Source of the DNA: DMER64 sp041652255
GTDB lineage: Bacteria; Bacteroidota; Bacteroidia; Bacteroidales; UBA932
Reading direction: 5' to 3'
NCBI GenBank assembly: GCA_041652255.1
Contig: JBAZHT010000007.1
Coordinates: 1 to 47,049, forward strand
DNA length: 47,049 nucleotides
The notes under the pieces are model-generated. The model made no database searches. It saw nothing but the letters and a program-made list of their open reading frames with translations, and was not told where the DNA came from. Every line of letters starts with the position of its first letter. The stretch's first letter is position 1. The position numbers and the translations under genes are program-made. Positions 18,064 to 27,667 of the stretch are shown here, in pieces.

Positions 18064-19342
18064 CCCCGCCTTCTATACGGACTACCTTCACTTTCGTGTT
18101 TTTAGTTATGTACCCGACAACTGCCCGGGCTTCCACCCATTTGCCGTTTATGGTTACTTTTCCTGCCGGCCTGAGATCGGTAAAGGCTAACCCTTCCTGC
18201 CCAATTGCAATACCTTCCAGTACCGGGACACCCACAAATCCTTCATCGGTTTTCAGGTTTTTTCTCAGGGCAATGTGATTGAACGCCCTGGTGGGGAAAA
18301 GCATATGAATGGAAAACAAAAGCGTAGACACAGCTGCCAGACCGGATATGGAGACTATTGCCACAGGCATCAAAACGCTGTTCCAGGGAAAAGGACCTTC
18401 AAATTCAAAGACCCAATTGTCTATCATGGAAAACGTAAGTCCCACTCCCACCGTAATAACACCCAGGACACCCAAAACGCCGAATCCGGGGGTGATAAAT
18501 ATTTCCAAAAACAACAGGATAACACCCAATATCAACACAATAGCTTCCCAGTATTGCACCATACCTTCCAGGAATAAGGGGGAAAAATATAAGATGGCAC
18601 AAACCACGGCCAACCCCAGTGGAAATCCTACCCCGGGTGTTTTCAGTTCAAAGAAAACCCCGCCGATGATCCCCATTAGCAATAAGGCCTGTACCAGGGG
18701 AAGCAGGAAGAACCCTATTACCTTGTCCAGCCAGGTTTCTTTGTAATGTTGGATCTCACAATGAGCGTATCCCAATTGTTCCACCACATCCGTTATACTT
18801 TCTGCCTGTCCCTGGCTGAACCCAATTTTCAGAGCTTCCTGTGTAGTAAGGCTGACGATCTTTTCGCCGTTCACCATTTGTTCCGCAAGCACCGGATCCC
18901 TGCCCGTTTCCTCTGCCGTTGCCCGCATCAGGGAACGCATGTAAGACTGGTATTTCTCGGGCATGGGTTCTCCGTTCTGATTGACCACGGTTGCCGAGCC
19001 GACGGTTGATCCCGGGGACATGTAGATCAGATCACACGCCAAAGAGATCAAAGCACCTGCCGAGGCAGCCTGGTGGTCAATGAAAGAGACGGTGGTAAAC
19101 GGTGCCTCCAGCAATGCTGTCCGCATCCTGTCCGCCGCATCCAGAGCACCACCGAATGTATTCAGGCGCATCAGGAACACATCTGCCTTTAGCGTTTCGG
19201 CCTCTTCCAGTGCTTTTTCCAGTGTTCGGGCCGATTTGGCATGGATCTCGCTGTCAATTGTCAATACGTACACCCGGCACGTATCGGCACTGCGTGCCAG
19301 TAAAGGCACAAGACACAGCAACAGGAGAAATAATCGTTTCAT
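18041..19342 (-). CDS. NfeD-family membrane serine protease (ClpP class)
   Basis: This 433-residue protein has a signal peptide, then a ClpP-like serine protease domain (about 22-225) with AASAGALIS holding the likely nucleophile Ser94 and a candidate catalytic Lys130 (PMPEKYQSYMRS). About four or five membrane segments follow (about 235-350), and a C-terminal OB-fold NfeD domain (GKVTINGKWVEARAVVGYI). Related long NfeD proteins cleave membrane-associated substrates such as stomatin C-termini. No stomatin gene is visible beside it. It lies six bases after the C69 peptidase gene on the same strand, so the two probably form an operon. It converges on and overlaps ispG. Confidence 0.88.
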   Translation of the reverse strand: MKRLFLLLLCLVPLLARSADTCRVYVLTIDSEIHAKSARTLEKALEEAETLKADVFLMRLNTFGGALDAADRMRTALLEAPFTTVSFIDHQAASAGALISLACDLIYMSPGSTVGSATVVNQNGEPMPEKYQSYMRSLMRATAEETGRDPVLAEQMVNGEKIVSLTTQEALKIGFSQGQAESITDVVEQLGYAHCEIQHYKETWLDKVIGFFLLPLVQALLLMGIIGGVFFELKTPGVGFPLGLAVVCAILYFSPLFLEGMVQYWEAIVLILGVILLFLEIFITPGFGVLGVLGVITVGVGLTFSMIDNWVFEFEGPFPWNSVLMPVAIVSISGLAAVSTLLFSIHMLFPTRAFNHIALRKNLKTDEGFVGVPVLEGIAIGQEGLAFTDLRPAGKVTINGKWVEARAVVGYITKNTKVKVVRIEGGVIFVETL

Positions 19343-19348
19343 TTTGTT

Positions 19349-21019
19349 TTATTTAGTTTCCAGAACACTGCCGTTATCTTTCACAACGGCTTCTTTCCAT
19401 TTCTGCGTATAGCCTTCGTTTTTGGGCGAGGCCGGTATACGCGGATCATGGCCGTTATCGGAGAAGGACCCGTCTGCTTCCTGGCGTTTGGTATTTCCGT
19501 CTATGTATTTTACCATCAAGTATTTGTCAAGTTCTACCCAGGTTTTAAATAAGGTTTGTGCCGCGTTTACGGAAAAGTCGGTCAAAAATTCCCGGGCAAG
19601 CGCAGGATCGCGGCGATACATTTCAACGGCAACCTGGTCTATCCGGCGGGTTTTATCTATCATTTCAAGTTCCCACTTGTCTACAACGGAACGCACTTCG
19701 GCTCCCACCTGGTTGTAACGCAGGTAGGCAAATTGTGTTACCCGGTTCACGATCCAGAAAAGAGAAGTTTCTGAATATTCCAGCATACTCCCATTCCCTT
19801 TTTCTATACATTCGGCAACCTGTCCCGATACACTGTATATCGGAATCAAGGCAGAGGTGCCCGCGTCGTCAACTCCAAACCAGAACAAACCGCCCAGATC
19901 GCGGGGCATGTCGCTGCGGCATTCTCCCACATACCACCAACCTGTCTGTTGTGTGGCAATGGCCCGCTCGTTCAGGTAATTTTTCCCGTCCACTTCAAAG
20001 CTCATGGGTCTCCAGCGGTAAGGTACCGCATTCCCGCCGGCACCAATGTCACAGGTCATGTCCATGGGTGTCCCTTCGTAATGATCGCGCATCATATCGG
20101 CTACGTCTTTAACCGACAATTTTGTGTTGGGTTTTACATACAAGGGCATGCGGTTGGAAAGATCATATCCCATGGCATAATCCAGGTATTTGTCCATCCC
20201 GTCTGCGTACCTGTTGAAAAAAGCCCATACGCGTGCATCACAGAAACGGGCTGCCCCAAAATCAACCGGGGCATAAACGTCAGAAAAACTGAATTCCTTA
20301 TCGTTTCCGGAAAAGATCCCCATTTCCCTGGCATGTGAGATCACATCCGGGCTGTAAAGGCATTTATCCGGGTCGTTAAAATCCAGGGTTGTAATGCGGG
20401 CCTGGTTGGCATGAGCACTTATATACCCGTCGGGGATGCGTTTGGCCACCCATACGGCACCTTTATTTACATTCTTCCCTTCCACCATACGGGGCGCTTT
20501 GGCCATGATCTCCATGATCCATACTTCATCGGGATCTGCAATGGTGAACGATTCTCCGCTGGACGCGTATCCGTATGTTTGCATCAGGTTGTCTATCAAA
20601 GCAATGGCTTCACGTGCAGTTTTGCAACGCTGCAGGGCAACGTATATCAAAGAGCCGTAATCCATGATCCCGTTCCTGTCCCTGAATTCCCTGCGGCCGC
20701 CATAGGTAGTTTCCCCTATGATCAGCTGGTACTCGTTCATATTTCCGGTAACCGAATACGTTTCCCGGGCCTGGGGTATTTCACCCATGAACTTTCCGGT
20801 ATCCCATTCATAAATCTTCAACATACTTCCTTCTTCCCACCTGGCTGCGGGCCAGAAGTACAGTTCGCCGTATAATTGGTGTGAATCGGCTGAATAACTG
20901 ACCATTACGGATCCGTCTTTAGACGCACCTTTGGTAACTATTAGGTTTGTACACGGCAAAAGCGTACCGGCACTCAGGAAAAGAGCAGCAAGGCTCATCA
21001 CGATTTTTCTGGATTTCAT
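19349..21019 (-). CDS. C69 family dipeptidase (PepD-like), exported
   Basis: This 556-residue N-terminal-nucleophile hydrolase of peptidase family C69 has a signal sequence of about 22 residues directly followed by the nucleophile Cys23 (LLPCTNLIVTKGASKDGSV). This is the arrangement seen in periplasmic Bacteroidota dipeptidases, where signal removal exposes the catalytic Cys. Conserved blocks include YSADSHQLYGEL, IGETTYGGR, GESFTIADPDEVWIMEI and AHANQARI. The likely role is hydrolysis of dipeptides in the periplasm. It is the first gene of the pair with the nfeD-like protease, divergent from the M16 peptidase gene. Confidence 0.9.
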   Translation of the reverse strand: MKSRKIVMSLAALFLSAGTLLPCTNLIVTKGASKDGSVMVSYSADSHQLYGELYFWPAARWEEGSMLKIYEWDTGKFMGEIPQARETYSVTGNMNEYQLIIGETTYGGRREFRDRNGIMDYGSLIYVALQRCKTAREAIALIDNLMQTYGYASSGESFTIADPDEVWIMEIMAKAPRMVEGKNVNKGAVWVAKRIPDGYISAHANQARITTLDFNDPDKCLYSPDVISHAREMGIFSGNDKEFSFSDVYAPVDFGAARFCDARVWAFFNRYADGMDKYLDYAMGYDLSNRMPLYVKPNTKLSVKDVADMMRDHYEGTPMDMTCDIGAGGNAVPYRWRPMSFEVDGKNYLNERAIATQQTGWWYVGECRSDMPRDLGGLFWFGVDDAGTSALIPIYSVSGQVAECIEKGNGSMLEYSETSLFWIVNRVTQFAYLRYNQVGAEVRSVVDKWELEMIDKTRRIDQVAVEMYRRDPALAREFLTDFSVNAAQTLFKTWVELDKYLMVKYIDGNTKRQEADGSFSDNGHDPRIPASPKNEGYTQKWKEAVVKDNGSVLETK

Positions 21020-21086
21020 TGGCTTAAATTTTATTTGTCAAGTTTGTAAAAATACAAAAAAGACAGACACCACAACGTTTTTTTGC

Positions 21087-21094
21087 TACCTTTG
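21087..21094 (+). promoter_or_regulatory. Minus-7 promoter motif for M16 peptidase
   Basis: TACCTTTG matches TAnnTTTG and lies 32 bases before the start at 21127. No clear TTG was found at the usual distance. Confidence 0.45.
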
Positions 21095-21126
21095 TCAATC
21101 TTGATTCTTACACAACATTTGAAACT

Positions 21127-23940
21127 ATGAAGAAATTATTTACCAGTCTGCTTGTCCTGTTGATGGCAGGCACGGCCAGTTTCGCACAGATGGCCAATCC
21201 AAACGAACCCCTTAAGAATGACCCGGCGGTACGTATTGGAAAACTTGATAACGGGCTTACGTATTACATCCGGCATAACGCAAAACCGGAAAAACGTGCC
21301 GAGTTTTACCTTTTTACTAACGTAGGAGCCATTCAGGAAAACGAACGGCAGGCAGGTCTTGCCCATTTCCTGGAGCATATGTGCCTGAACGGCACCCAGA
21401 ACCTTCCCGGTAAAATGCTTATAAGTTACCTGGAAAGCATAGGCTGCAGTTTCGGCCGGAACATCAACGCCGGAACCGGTGTGGAGCAAACCATGTATAT
21501 GTTGAACAACGTTCCTATGTTGCGGGAAGGTGTTCTGGACACCTGTTTGCTTATTATGCACGATTATGCCGCCTTTGTTACTAACGACTTTGAAGAAATA
21601 GACAAAGAACGCGGTGTGATCATAGAAGAATTGCGTACCCGTAGAACCGCCCAATGGCGTCTTTTTGAAGCTTCTCTTCCATATTTATATAAAGGATCCA
21701 AGTATGCCGAATGCAATCTTATAGGAACTGTTGAAGGCCTTTCCACTTTTGATCCTCAAGAACTTGTGAATTTCTATAAAACATGGTACCGTCCGGATCA
21801 TCAGGCAGTCATTGTCGTAGGTGACGTAGATGTAGACCAGGTAGAAAACAAGCTCATCGCTTTATTTGAAGACGTACCTGCCCCTGCTACTCCCAGTCCC
21901 AAGAAAGTGATCCCCATCCCGGAAAACGATGAACCTATCATAGGTATAGTGACCGATCCCGAGGCACAGGGCACTTCCATCGATTTTTTGATCAAATCCG
22001 AACCCGTTCCCAACGAAATGCGTCCCCTGGGCATGATCTACATGGTAGACATGTTCAAATATTTCGTTTCCCGGATGATGAACGACCGGTTTGAAGAAAT
22101 TGCCCAACAGCCCGATGCTCCGTTCCTGGGAGCCAGCATGTCTTTCTCTTCACTTACCACATCCACGGATGCCACTTATTTCTCAGTAGGCAGCAAAGAC
22201 GGGGAAAGCGCCAAAGCTTTTGAGGCCCTGATGATGGAAGTTGAAAAAATGCGCCGTTTTGGATTTACTGATGCAGAACTTGAACGCGCAAAAACCAATT
22301 TTACGCGCCGCCTGGAACGTGCCGCAGAAAATGCCGGTGACCGGATGAACAGCGAATTCATCAATGACTTGATCAATAACTTCGCTTTTAATGAACCCAT
22401 TCTGGACCCTGCGTATGAACTGGAAGTTGCCAAAGGATACCTGCCTTTCATTCAATTGGAACAGATCAACCAGATAGGTCAACAGGTAATTACTCCCGAA
22501 AACAGGGTTGTGATGCTTTCCAGCCCCAAACGCGAAGGTCTGGTCATTCCTACAGCAGACGATCTGAAAGAGATAATGACTAAAGTGGAAGAGATGGAAC
22601 TTCAGGCATATGCGGAAGAAGTTTCCGATGAGCCTCTTGTAGATGTAGCTGCCATTGTTCCCGGTAAAATCGTTCAGGAAGAAGCCGGTGCTTTTGAAAG
22701 TACTGTATGGACTTTGTCCAACGGGATCAAAGTAGTTGTTAAACCAACCACTTACAAAAAAGACGAAGTATTGTTCAATTTGAAGAACGACGGAGGTTTA
22801 TCCATTCTTTCCGAAGAATTGCTCCCTTCCGTAGAAAGCAACGTATTTGCATTGTGGACACAAAGCAACGGTGTTGGCAACTTCAGCGCTACAGCACTTA
22901 AGAAAAAACTGACCGGGAAGATAGCCAATGCATCACCTGTCATCAGCGATTACAGCTATGGCATTCGCGGCAGTGCTTCTCCGCAGGATCTGCAGACATT
23001 GTTTGAACTGGTATACGCCAATATTGTGACTCCCCGTTTTGAAGCCGGTGAATTTGAAGCTTCTATGGCACAACTGAATGCCATTGTACCTAACCTGGAG
23101 AAAACGCCCAATTACGTATTGCAAAAAGAATTGTACAAATCACTGTACAACAACAATCCCCGCAGCCAGCTTATTTCCTCGGAACTTCTTTCCAAAGTGA
23201 ATATGGAAAATCTGGAAAAAGCATACCGTACCTGCTTTAAAAACACAAATGGAGCCGTGGTGACCATCGTAGGAAATGTAGACCTTCAGGCACTCAAGCC
23301 CATGGTGGAACTGTATCTGGGTTCTTTGCCTGCAGCCACAGAACCTGCCGGCTGGGTGAAAAACGACAACCGCATTCAGAAAGGGAGGGTAGAAAATCAC
23401 TTCACAGTAGTCATGGAAACCCCCAAGACAAGCATCGTGAATGTCTACTCTGCAGATCAGGATTACATCCTGGAAAATCAGGTGTACCTGGATGCTGTAA
23501 AATCTATCCTGGATATGGCTTATGTAAAGAGTCTGCGTGAAGACGAAGGCGGTACTTACGGAGCATCCGTACAGGTGATCACCGCCGATCAGCCGGAAGC
23601 ACATGCTGCCATGATCATATTATTTGATACCGATCCCGAAAAACAGGACCGTATGCGCCAGATAGTGGAGGCAGATGTAACCAACCTGGTTGATAACGGA
23701 CCGTCGGAAGAATATGTGAGCAAAACAAAAGAAAATTTCCTGAAAAATCGCCAGGAAAACCTTATCAGGAACAATTTCTGGAATCAGGTTCTTGTGAATT
23801 ACTACACAGATGATATCGATATCATGACCGACTATGAACAGATCGTGAAAGGTATCACTCCCGGTTCTGTTCAGAAATTTCTGAAAAAGTTCCTCAAACA
23901 AGGCAATTTCATAGACATTTCTATGAATCCTGCCGAGTAA
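21127..23940 (+). CDS. M16 family zinc metallopeptidase, exported
   Basis: This 937-residue protein has a signal peptide (FTSLLVLLMAGTASFAQ) and two tandem M16 halves (about 30-480 and 510-930). The N-terminal half carries the inverted zinc motif HFLEH (80-84), with the third ligand Glu downstream in the usual ERGVIIEEL segment. The C-terminal half lacks HxxEH, as is normal for the inactive M16_C half, and has the RxxY-like region near SLREDEGGTYGASVQV. The likely role is degradation of peptides in the periplasm, similar to PqqL or pitrilysin. Its 3' end overlaps the convergent methyltransferase by 20 bases, and its own terminator lies inside that gene. Confidence 0.92.
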   Translation: MKKLFTSLLVLLMAGTASFAQMANPNEPLKNDPAVRIGKLDNGLTYYIRHNAKPEKRAEFYLFTNVGAIQENERQAGLAHFLEHMCLNGTQNLPGKMLISYLESIGCSFGRNINAGTGVEQTMYMLNNVPMLREGVLDTCLLIMHDYAAFVTNDFEEIDKERGVIIEELRTRRTAQWRLFEASLPYLYKGSKYAECNLIGTVEGLSTFDPQELVNFYKTWYRPDHQAVIVVGDVDVDQVENKLIALFEDVPAPATPSPKKVIPIPENDEPIIGIVTDPEAQGTSIDFLIKSEPVPNEMRPLGMIYMVDMFKYFVSRMMNDRFEEIAQQPDAPFLGASMSFSSLTTSTDATYFSVGSKDGESAKAFEALMMEVEKMRRFGFTDAELERAKTNFTRRLERAAENAGDRMNSEFINDLINNFAFNEPILDPAYELEVAKGYLPFIQLEQINQIGQQVITPENRVVMLSSPKREGLVIPTADDLKEIMTKVEEMELQAYAEEVSDEPLVDVAAIVPGKIVQEEAGAFESTVWTLSNGIKVVVKPTTYKKDEVLFNLKNDGGLSILSEELLPSVESNVFALWTQSNGVGNFSATALKKKLTGKIANASPVISDYSYGIRGSASPQDLQTLFELVYANIVTPRFEAGEFEASMAQLNAIVPNLEKTPNYVLQKELYKSLYNNNPRSQLISSELLSKVNMENLEKAYRTCFKNTNGAVVTIVGNVDLQALKPMVELYLGSLPAATEPAGWVKNDNRIQKGRVENHFTVVMETPKTSIVNVYSADQDYILENQVYLDAVKSILDMAYVKSLREDEGGTYGASVQVITADQPEAHAAMIILFDTDPEKQDRMRQIVEADVTNLVDNGPSEEYVSKTKENFLKNRQENLIRNNFWNQVLVNYYTDDIDIMTDYEQIVKGITPGSVQKFLKKFLKQGNFIDISMNPAE

Positions 23941-24682
23941 TATCCCATAAAATATGAATCCAGACAGGGCTCTTACAGGGCCCTGTTTTGTTATGCAGGA
24001 ATTCCAGCCCCTTTGCAAAAAGACATACAATACGAGCCGGGAGATTCAAATGTGGTTTTTTTAAAGGCAAACCGCAATGAATACAGGGTTCTTCCTGCTC
24101 ATAGGATCCATAAGGAAATCCAAATCGTTTGTAAACAGCATACGACAGGCGGTTGGTTTTATATACTCCGGTACCCGGGTATTCAACACTCCCGAAAGGC
24201 ATATCATTGAAAAGGGTTTTCAGAAGGTCTTCATCAAAAGTGTTTACATGTCCCGTCGTCGGATTCATGGTGCCGCAATGGATGCATTTCATTGCATGCA
24301 CGCGCAGATCTTGTTTGAAAGGAACCCCAATGAGCAAATAACGGCGGGACACACGCATCAGTTCCCGGCAGGCTGTTCCCAGTTTTTCAGGCGGTATGTG
24401 TTCCAGAACTTCCGTACAAACCACCAAATCAAAAGCACCCTCTTTAAAAGGCAAGGCTGTAATATCTCCCTTCACACAAGTTACATTGGGGTGATCGATC
24501 AGCGGTAATTTCAGGTCCAGAGCCGTTACGGCAGGATATTTTTCTGCCAGTTTAAGCGTAATAAAACCATCCCGGCATCCTGCTTCCAGGACTTCCGCAG
24601 CCTGTGCAGGAAGCATACGCATAAGAGATCCAACCCGCTGTACTTCGGCTTCTTTACGACGGTATTGTTTTACGTCAAACAT
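23921..24682 (-). CDS. Class I SAM-dependent methyltransferase
   Basis: This 253-residue Rossmann methyltransferase has motif I AGCRDGFITLKLAEKYP, an acidic residue at the end of strand 2 (ALDLKLP), GDITALPF and VVCTEVLEHIPPEKL, which is the Methyltransf_11-type layout. Two CIHCG motifs (about residues 132 and 202) could bind a metal; they are not standard for the fold. The acceptor is unknown. It overlaps the end of the GT2 gene by 8 bases, so the two are co-translated, which suggests modification of a sugar or glycan made by the neighbour (inference). Its 3' end overlaps the M16 gene. Confidence 0.8.
   Translation of the reverse strand: MFDVKQYRRKEAEVQRVGSLMRMLPAQAAEVLEAGCRDGFITLKLAEKYPAVTALDLKLPLIDHPNVTCVKGDITALPFKEGAFDLVVCTEVLEHIPPEKLGTACRELMRVSRRYLLIGVPFKQDLRVHAMKCIHCGTMNPTTGHVNTFDEDLLKTLFNDMPFGSVEYPGTGVYKTNRLSYAVYKRFGFPYGSYEQEEPCIHCGLPLKKPHLNLPARIVCLFAKGLEFLHNKTGPCKSPVWIHILWDITRQDS
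23964..23990 (+). terminator. Terminator for M16 peptidase, inside convergent methyltransferase gene
   Basis: The stem ACAGGGC (23964-23970) with GCCCTGT (23980-23986) is followed by a T run on the plus strand. It lies within the 3' coding part of the minus-strand methyltransferase. Confidence 0.65.
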
Positions 24683-25712
24683 CTTTGTATTTTATGGAAA
24701 TACGCTGAAACAACTGGAAATACGGAAAAAAACACCATTTCATGCGCCAGTGTAAGGCAATCATCAGTTGCAACGTTCTGAAGAATCCCAGTGAATTGTC
24801 ATAACAATACTTCAGGAAACGCAACAGGATCTCATTGGCAAACAGGTATTCTCTGAAAACGATCTTTTCCAGATTCCTGTGGTAGAGTTTGTCACACCAG
24901 TCCAGTACATTTTTACATCTTGTCTTTTCATCTTCGCGGTTTGTATCTATACCCCGGTTTGTATCAATACCGGCAAGCCGCAGGTGACAATCCAATTCGT
25001 TTTTTGTGGGTTCATAATCCATTTTTTGCAACAGGGTACGGTATACTTTTATAGCATGTTCTTTTTGAGTACCGGTAAGGTCTTCGGATATCTGGCCGGG
25101 ATTCCTGCGGTAATACGTAAGATACCTGGGAATATGGTGAAAATCTCCGGCAAAAACGGCACGGCTCCACAATTCGAAATCATGGGATCCGGGAAATGTT
25201 TCATTGTATCGAAGGTCATTGTCACTCATAAATGAACGACGCAACATTACAGAGGAATGTACAATGGTACAGCGAAAAAATGTGGAACACCGGATCTGCC
25301 CGGGATATACCGGAAAGCGAACCGCACGGATACGTCTTCCTGTTTCATCGGTTTCATAAACATAACTTCCAACCCCGGCAGCCGTGGGATGGTTGTTCAT
25401 GAACGCCACCTGTTCTTCCAATTTATCAGGTGCCCAAAAATCATCGGCATCCAGAATTGCCAGGTATTCACCTGTTGCTTCTTCTATGGCCCTGTTACGT
25501 GAAAAGGCAGCTCCCCGCCGTGTATCATTACGCAGGATGATCAATCGCGAATCGTGGTACGATCCAAGGATTTCAGCGGTCCCGTCTGTAGACGCATCAT
25601 CAATCACAATGATCTGAAAATCACTATAGGTCTGTATAAAAACACTATCCAGCGCAGTAGAGATATACCCCCGGGTATTGAATGCCGCCATGATAACAGA
25701 TACCATACACAA
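24675..25712 (-). CDS. Family 2 glycosyltransferase
   Basis: This is a 345-residue inverting GT-A enzyme. The N-terminal catalytic domain shows VSVIMAAFNTRGYISTALDSVFIQTY, VIDDASTDGT, GAAFSRNRAIEEATGEYLAILDADDFW (with the DxD metal site as DADD) and a later PGSHDFELWSRAV block containing the catalytic-base region. A basic, helical C-terminal part of about 100 residues follows. The donor and acceptor are unknown. It is paired with a methyltransferase (8-base overlap) and separated from gapA upstream by a terminator. Confidence 0.88.
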   Translation of the reverse strand: MCMVSVIMAAFNTRGYISTALDSVFIQTYSDFQIIVIDDASTDGTAEILGSYHDSRLIILRNDTRRGAAFSRNRAIEEATGEYLAILDADDFWAPDKLEEQVAFMNNHPTAAGVGSYVYETDETGRRIRAVRFPVYPGQIRCSTFFRCTIVHSSVMLRRSFMSDNDLRYNETFPGSHDFELWSRAVFAGDFHHIPRYLTYYRRNPGQISEDLTGTQKEHAIKVYRTLLQKMDYEPTKNELDCHLRLAGIDTNRGIDTNREDEKTRCKNVLDWCDKLYHRNLEKIVFREYLFANEILLRFLKYCYDNSLGFFRTLQLMIALHWRMKWCFFPYFQLFQRISIKYKDV

Positions 25713-25723
25713 ACTTAAATAAA

Positions 25724-25755
25724 AAAAGGGGATAAACCTTAGGCTATCCCCTTTT
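25724..25755 (-). terminator. gapA terminator
   Basis: The inverted repeat AAAAGGGGATA (25724-25734) with TATCCCCTTTT (25745-25755) gives, on the minus strand, a strong stem followed by a T tract just after the gapA stop. Confidence 0.8.
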
Positions 25756-25775
25756 CACGGTAAATATACGTACTT

Positions 25776-26780
25776 TTATTTTACTGTGTTCATGTAGCAG
25801 ATCATTTCCAGAATCTTGCAGGAGTAACCCCACTCGTTATCATACCAGGAAACAACTTTTACGAAATTGGGACTGAGTGATATACCTGCGTTGGCATCAA
25901 AAATGGATGTGCGGGAATCACCAATAAAGTCGGATGAAACAACAGCTTCTTCCGTATATCCCAGAACGCCTTTCATTTCTCTTTCAGATGCTTCTTTCAT
26001 AGCCGCTTTGATGTCGTCGTAAGAAGCAGCTTTTTCAATACGGCAGGTCAGGTCTACAACCGAAACATTGACCGTAGGAACACGGAATGCCATGCCGGTA
26101 AGTTTGCCGTTCAGCTGAGGGATCACTTTTCCTACAGCTTTGGCAGCTCCGGTAGAGGAAGGAATGATGTTGGCAGAAGCAGCGCGTCCTCCTCTCCAGT
26201 CTTTGGCAGATGGTCCGTCAACAGTCTTCTGTGTAGCTGTTGTTGAGTGTACGGTCGTCATAAGGCCTTCCACAATACCAAATTTGTCGTTCAGAACCTT
26301 CGCAACAGGTGCCAGGCAGTTGGTGGTACAGGATGCGTTGGAGATCATCGTTTCTCCTTTATATGATTTGTGATTGACTCCGTATACGAACATGGGGGTG
26401 TCGTCTTTGGAAGGAGCAGACATAACCACGCGTTGGGCACCGGCGTCAATGTGAGCCTGGGCTTTTTCCTTGGTCAGGAACAGACCTGTAGACTCAACTA
26501 CATATTCGGCATTCACTTCGTTCCATTTCAGATTGGCAGGATCTTTTTCCGAGGTAACACGAATAGCATTTCCGTTTACGATCAGTTTTCCGTCTTTCAC
26601 TTCTATGGAACCTTTGAACTGTCCGTGAACGGTGTCGTAACGAAGCATGTATGCCATATAATCCACGCTGATCAAATCATTGATTCCAACTATCTCTATG
26701 TTTTCCCTTTCTTGGGCGGCCCGAAAAACCAAACGGCCGATACGGCCGAAGCCGTTAATTCCCACTTTAATCTTGTTCAT
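25776..26780 (-). CDS. gapA: Glyceraldehyde-3-phosphate dehydrogenase
   Basis: This 334-residue glycolytic NAD-dependent enzyme has the dinucleotide-binding start KVGINGFGRIGRLVF, SAPSKDDTPMFVYGVN, the active-site ISNASCTTNCLAP (catalytic Cys), WRGGRAASANIIPSSTGAAKAVG, and the C-terminal WYDNEWGYSCKI. I chose the ATG at 26780, which gives the usual N-terminus. A longer in-frame extension exists upstream but would cross the promoter. It is a stand-alone gene with its own promoter and terminator. Confidence 0.96.
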   Translation of the reverse strand: MNKIKVGINGFGRIGRLVFRAAQERENIEIVGINDLISVDYMAYMLRYDTVHGQFKGSIEVKDGKLIVNGNAIRVTSEKDPANLKWNEVNAEYVVESTGLFLTKEKAQAHIDAGAQRVVMSAPSKDDTPMFVYGVNHKSYKGETMISNASCTTNCLAPVAKVLNDKFGIVEGLMTTVHSTTATQKTVDGPSAKDWRGGRAASANIIPSSTGAAKAVGKVIPQLNGKLTGMAFRVPTVNVSVVDLTCRIEKAASYDDIKAAMKEASEREMKGVLGYTEEAVVSSDFIGDSRTSIFDANAGISLSPNFVKVVSWYDNEWGYSCKILEMICYMNTVK

Positions 26781-26806
26781 ATTTGTGTTTTTTTTAAAAT
26801 CCTTTG

Positions 26807-26836
26807 CAAAGTTAACATATGTAGCGAAATGCTCAA
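26807..26836 (-). promoter_or_regulatory. gapA promoter
   Basis: On the minus strand, TTG (26836-26834) is followed 19 bases later by TAACTTTG (26814-26807), a full match to the Bacteroidota promoter. It sits 26 bases upstream of the gapA ATG and supports the shorter start. Confidence 0.75.
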
Positions 26837-26860
26837 AAAAAATCATTAAATTCGCATGAT

Positions 26861-27661
26861 ATGCATATACTGATCACGAATGACGACGGGTATACCTCCA
26901 AAGGGCTTCAGGCCCTGATAGAAATGGCCTGTGGTCTTGGAGAAATTACAGTAGTGGCACCACAATATCACCAAAGTGCCATGTCCAATGCCGTAAGCAT
27001 AGGGAAATTGCTTCGTATGGTCCCTGTAGAGAATCCTGACGGGGCTCCCGAAAAGGAAATACGACGTTTTTATTGTTCAGGCACCCCGGTAGATTGTGTA
27101 AAAATGGCCCTTAACCTTCTTTTTGACCATCGGAAGCCAGACCTGCTTCTTTCAGGGATCAATCACGGCTTCAACGGCTCTTCTGCCGTAATCTATTCAG
27201 GGACGCTGGCAGCAACATGCGAAGGGGCCCTTTACAAGATCCCGTCCATGGCATTCAGCCTGGACGATCATCATGCCGATGCGGATTTCAGTGCCAGTAT
27301 ATATTACGGGAAGATCATCCTGGAACAGTTTCTGAAAAACCCGCCACAGCCCTATACGTATGTGAACGTGAACATACCCCAGGGAGGTATCAACGAGATC
27401 AAAGGAATTCGTTTGTGCCGTTTTGGAATGGGAGCCTGGATCAAAGAGATAGAATCCCGCACTGATCCTTACGGGCATCCCTATTACTGGATGGTAGGCG
27501 AATACGAAAACCTGGAGCCCGACGATCCTGAATGTGACCACAACCTTCTTGCTGATAATTATGTGACCATAGTACCTCATAAGATTGACAATACAAACTA
27601 TCCCGAACTGGAACGTTTGAAAGAAGTGTGGAACGATTTGAAAAGGGAGCGAAAAAACTAA
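26861..27661 (+). CDS. surE: 5'/3'-nucleotidase SurE
   Basis: This 266-residue SurE-family phosphatase removes phosphate from nucleoside monophosphates in the cytoplasm. The metal site is visible as ITNDDGYTSKG (Asp pair), the Ser of HQSAMSNAVS, and LLSGINHGFN (Asn). FYCSGTPVDCVKMAL and YSGTLAATCEGAL are also typical. The length is normal. It is followed six bases later by lpxB, an order often seen in Bacteroides relatives. It is divergent from gapA. Confidence 0.94.
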   Translation: MHILITNDDGYTSKGLQALIEMACGLGEITVVAPQYHQSAMSNAVSIGKLLRMVPVENPDGAPEKEIRRFYCSGTPVDCVKMALNLLFDHRKPDLLLSGINHGFNGSSAVIYSGTLAATCEGALYKIPSMAFSLDDHHADADFSASIYYGKIILEQFLKNPPQPYTYVNVNIPQGGINEIKGIRLCRFGMGAWIKEIESRTDPYGHPYYWMVGEYENLEPDDPECDHNLLADNYVTIVPHKIDNTNYPELERLKEVWNDLKRERKN

Positions 27662-27667
27662 AGGAAA

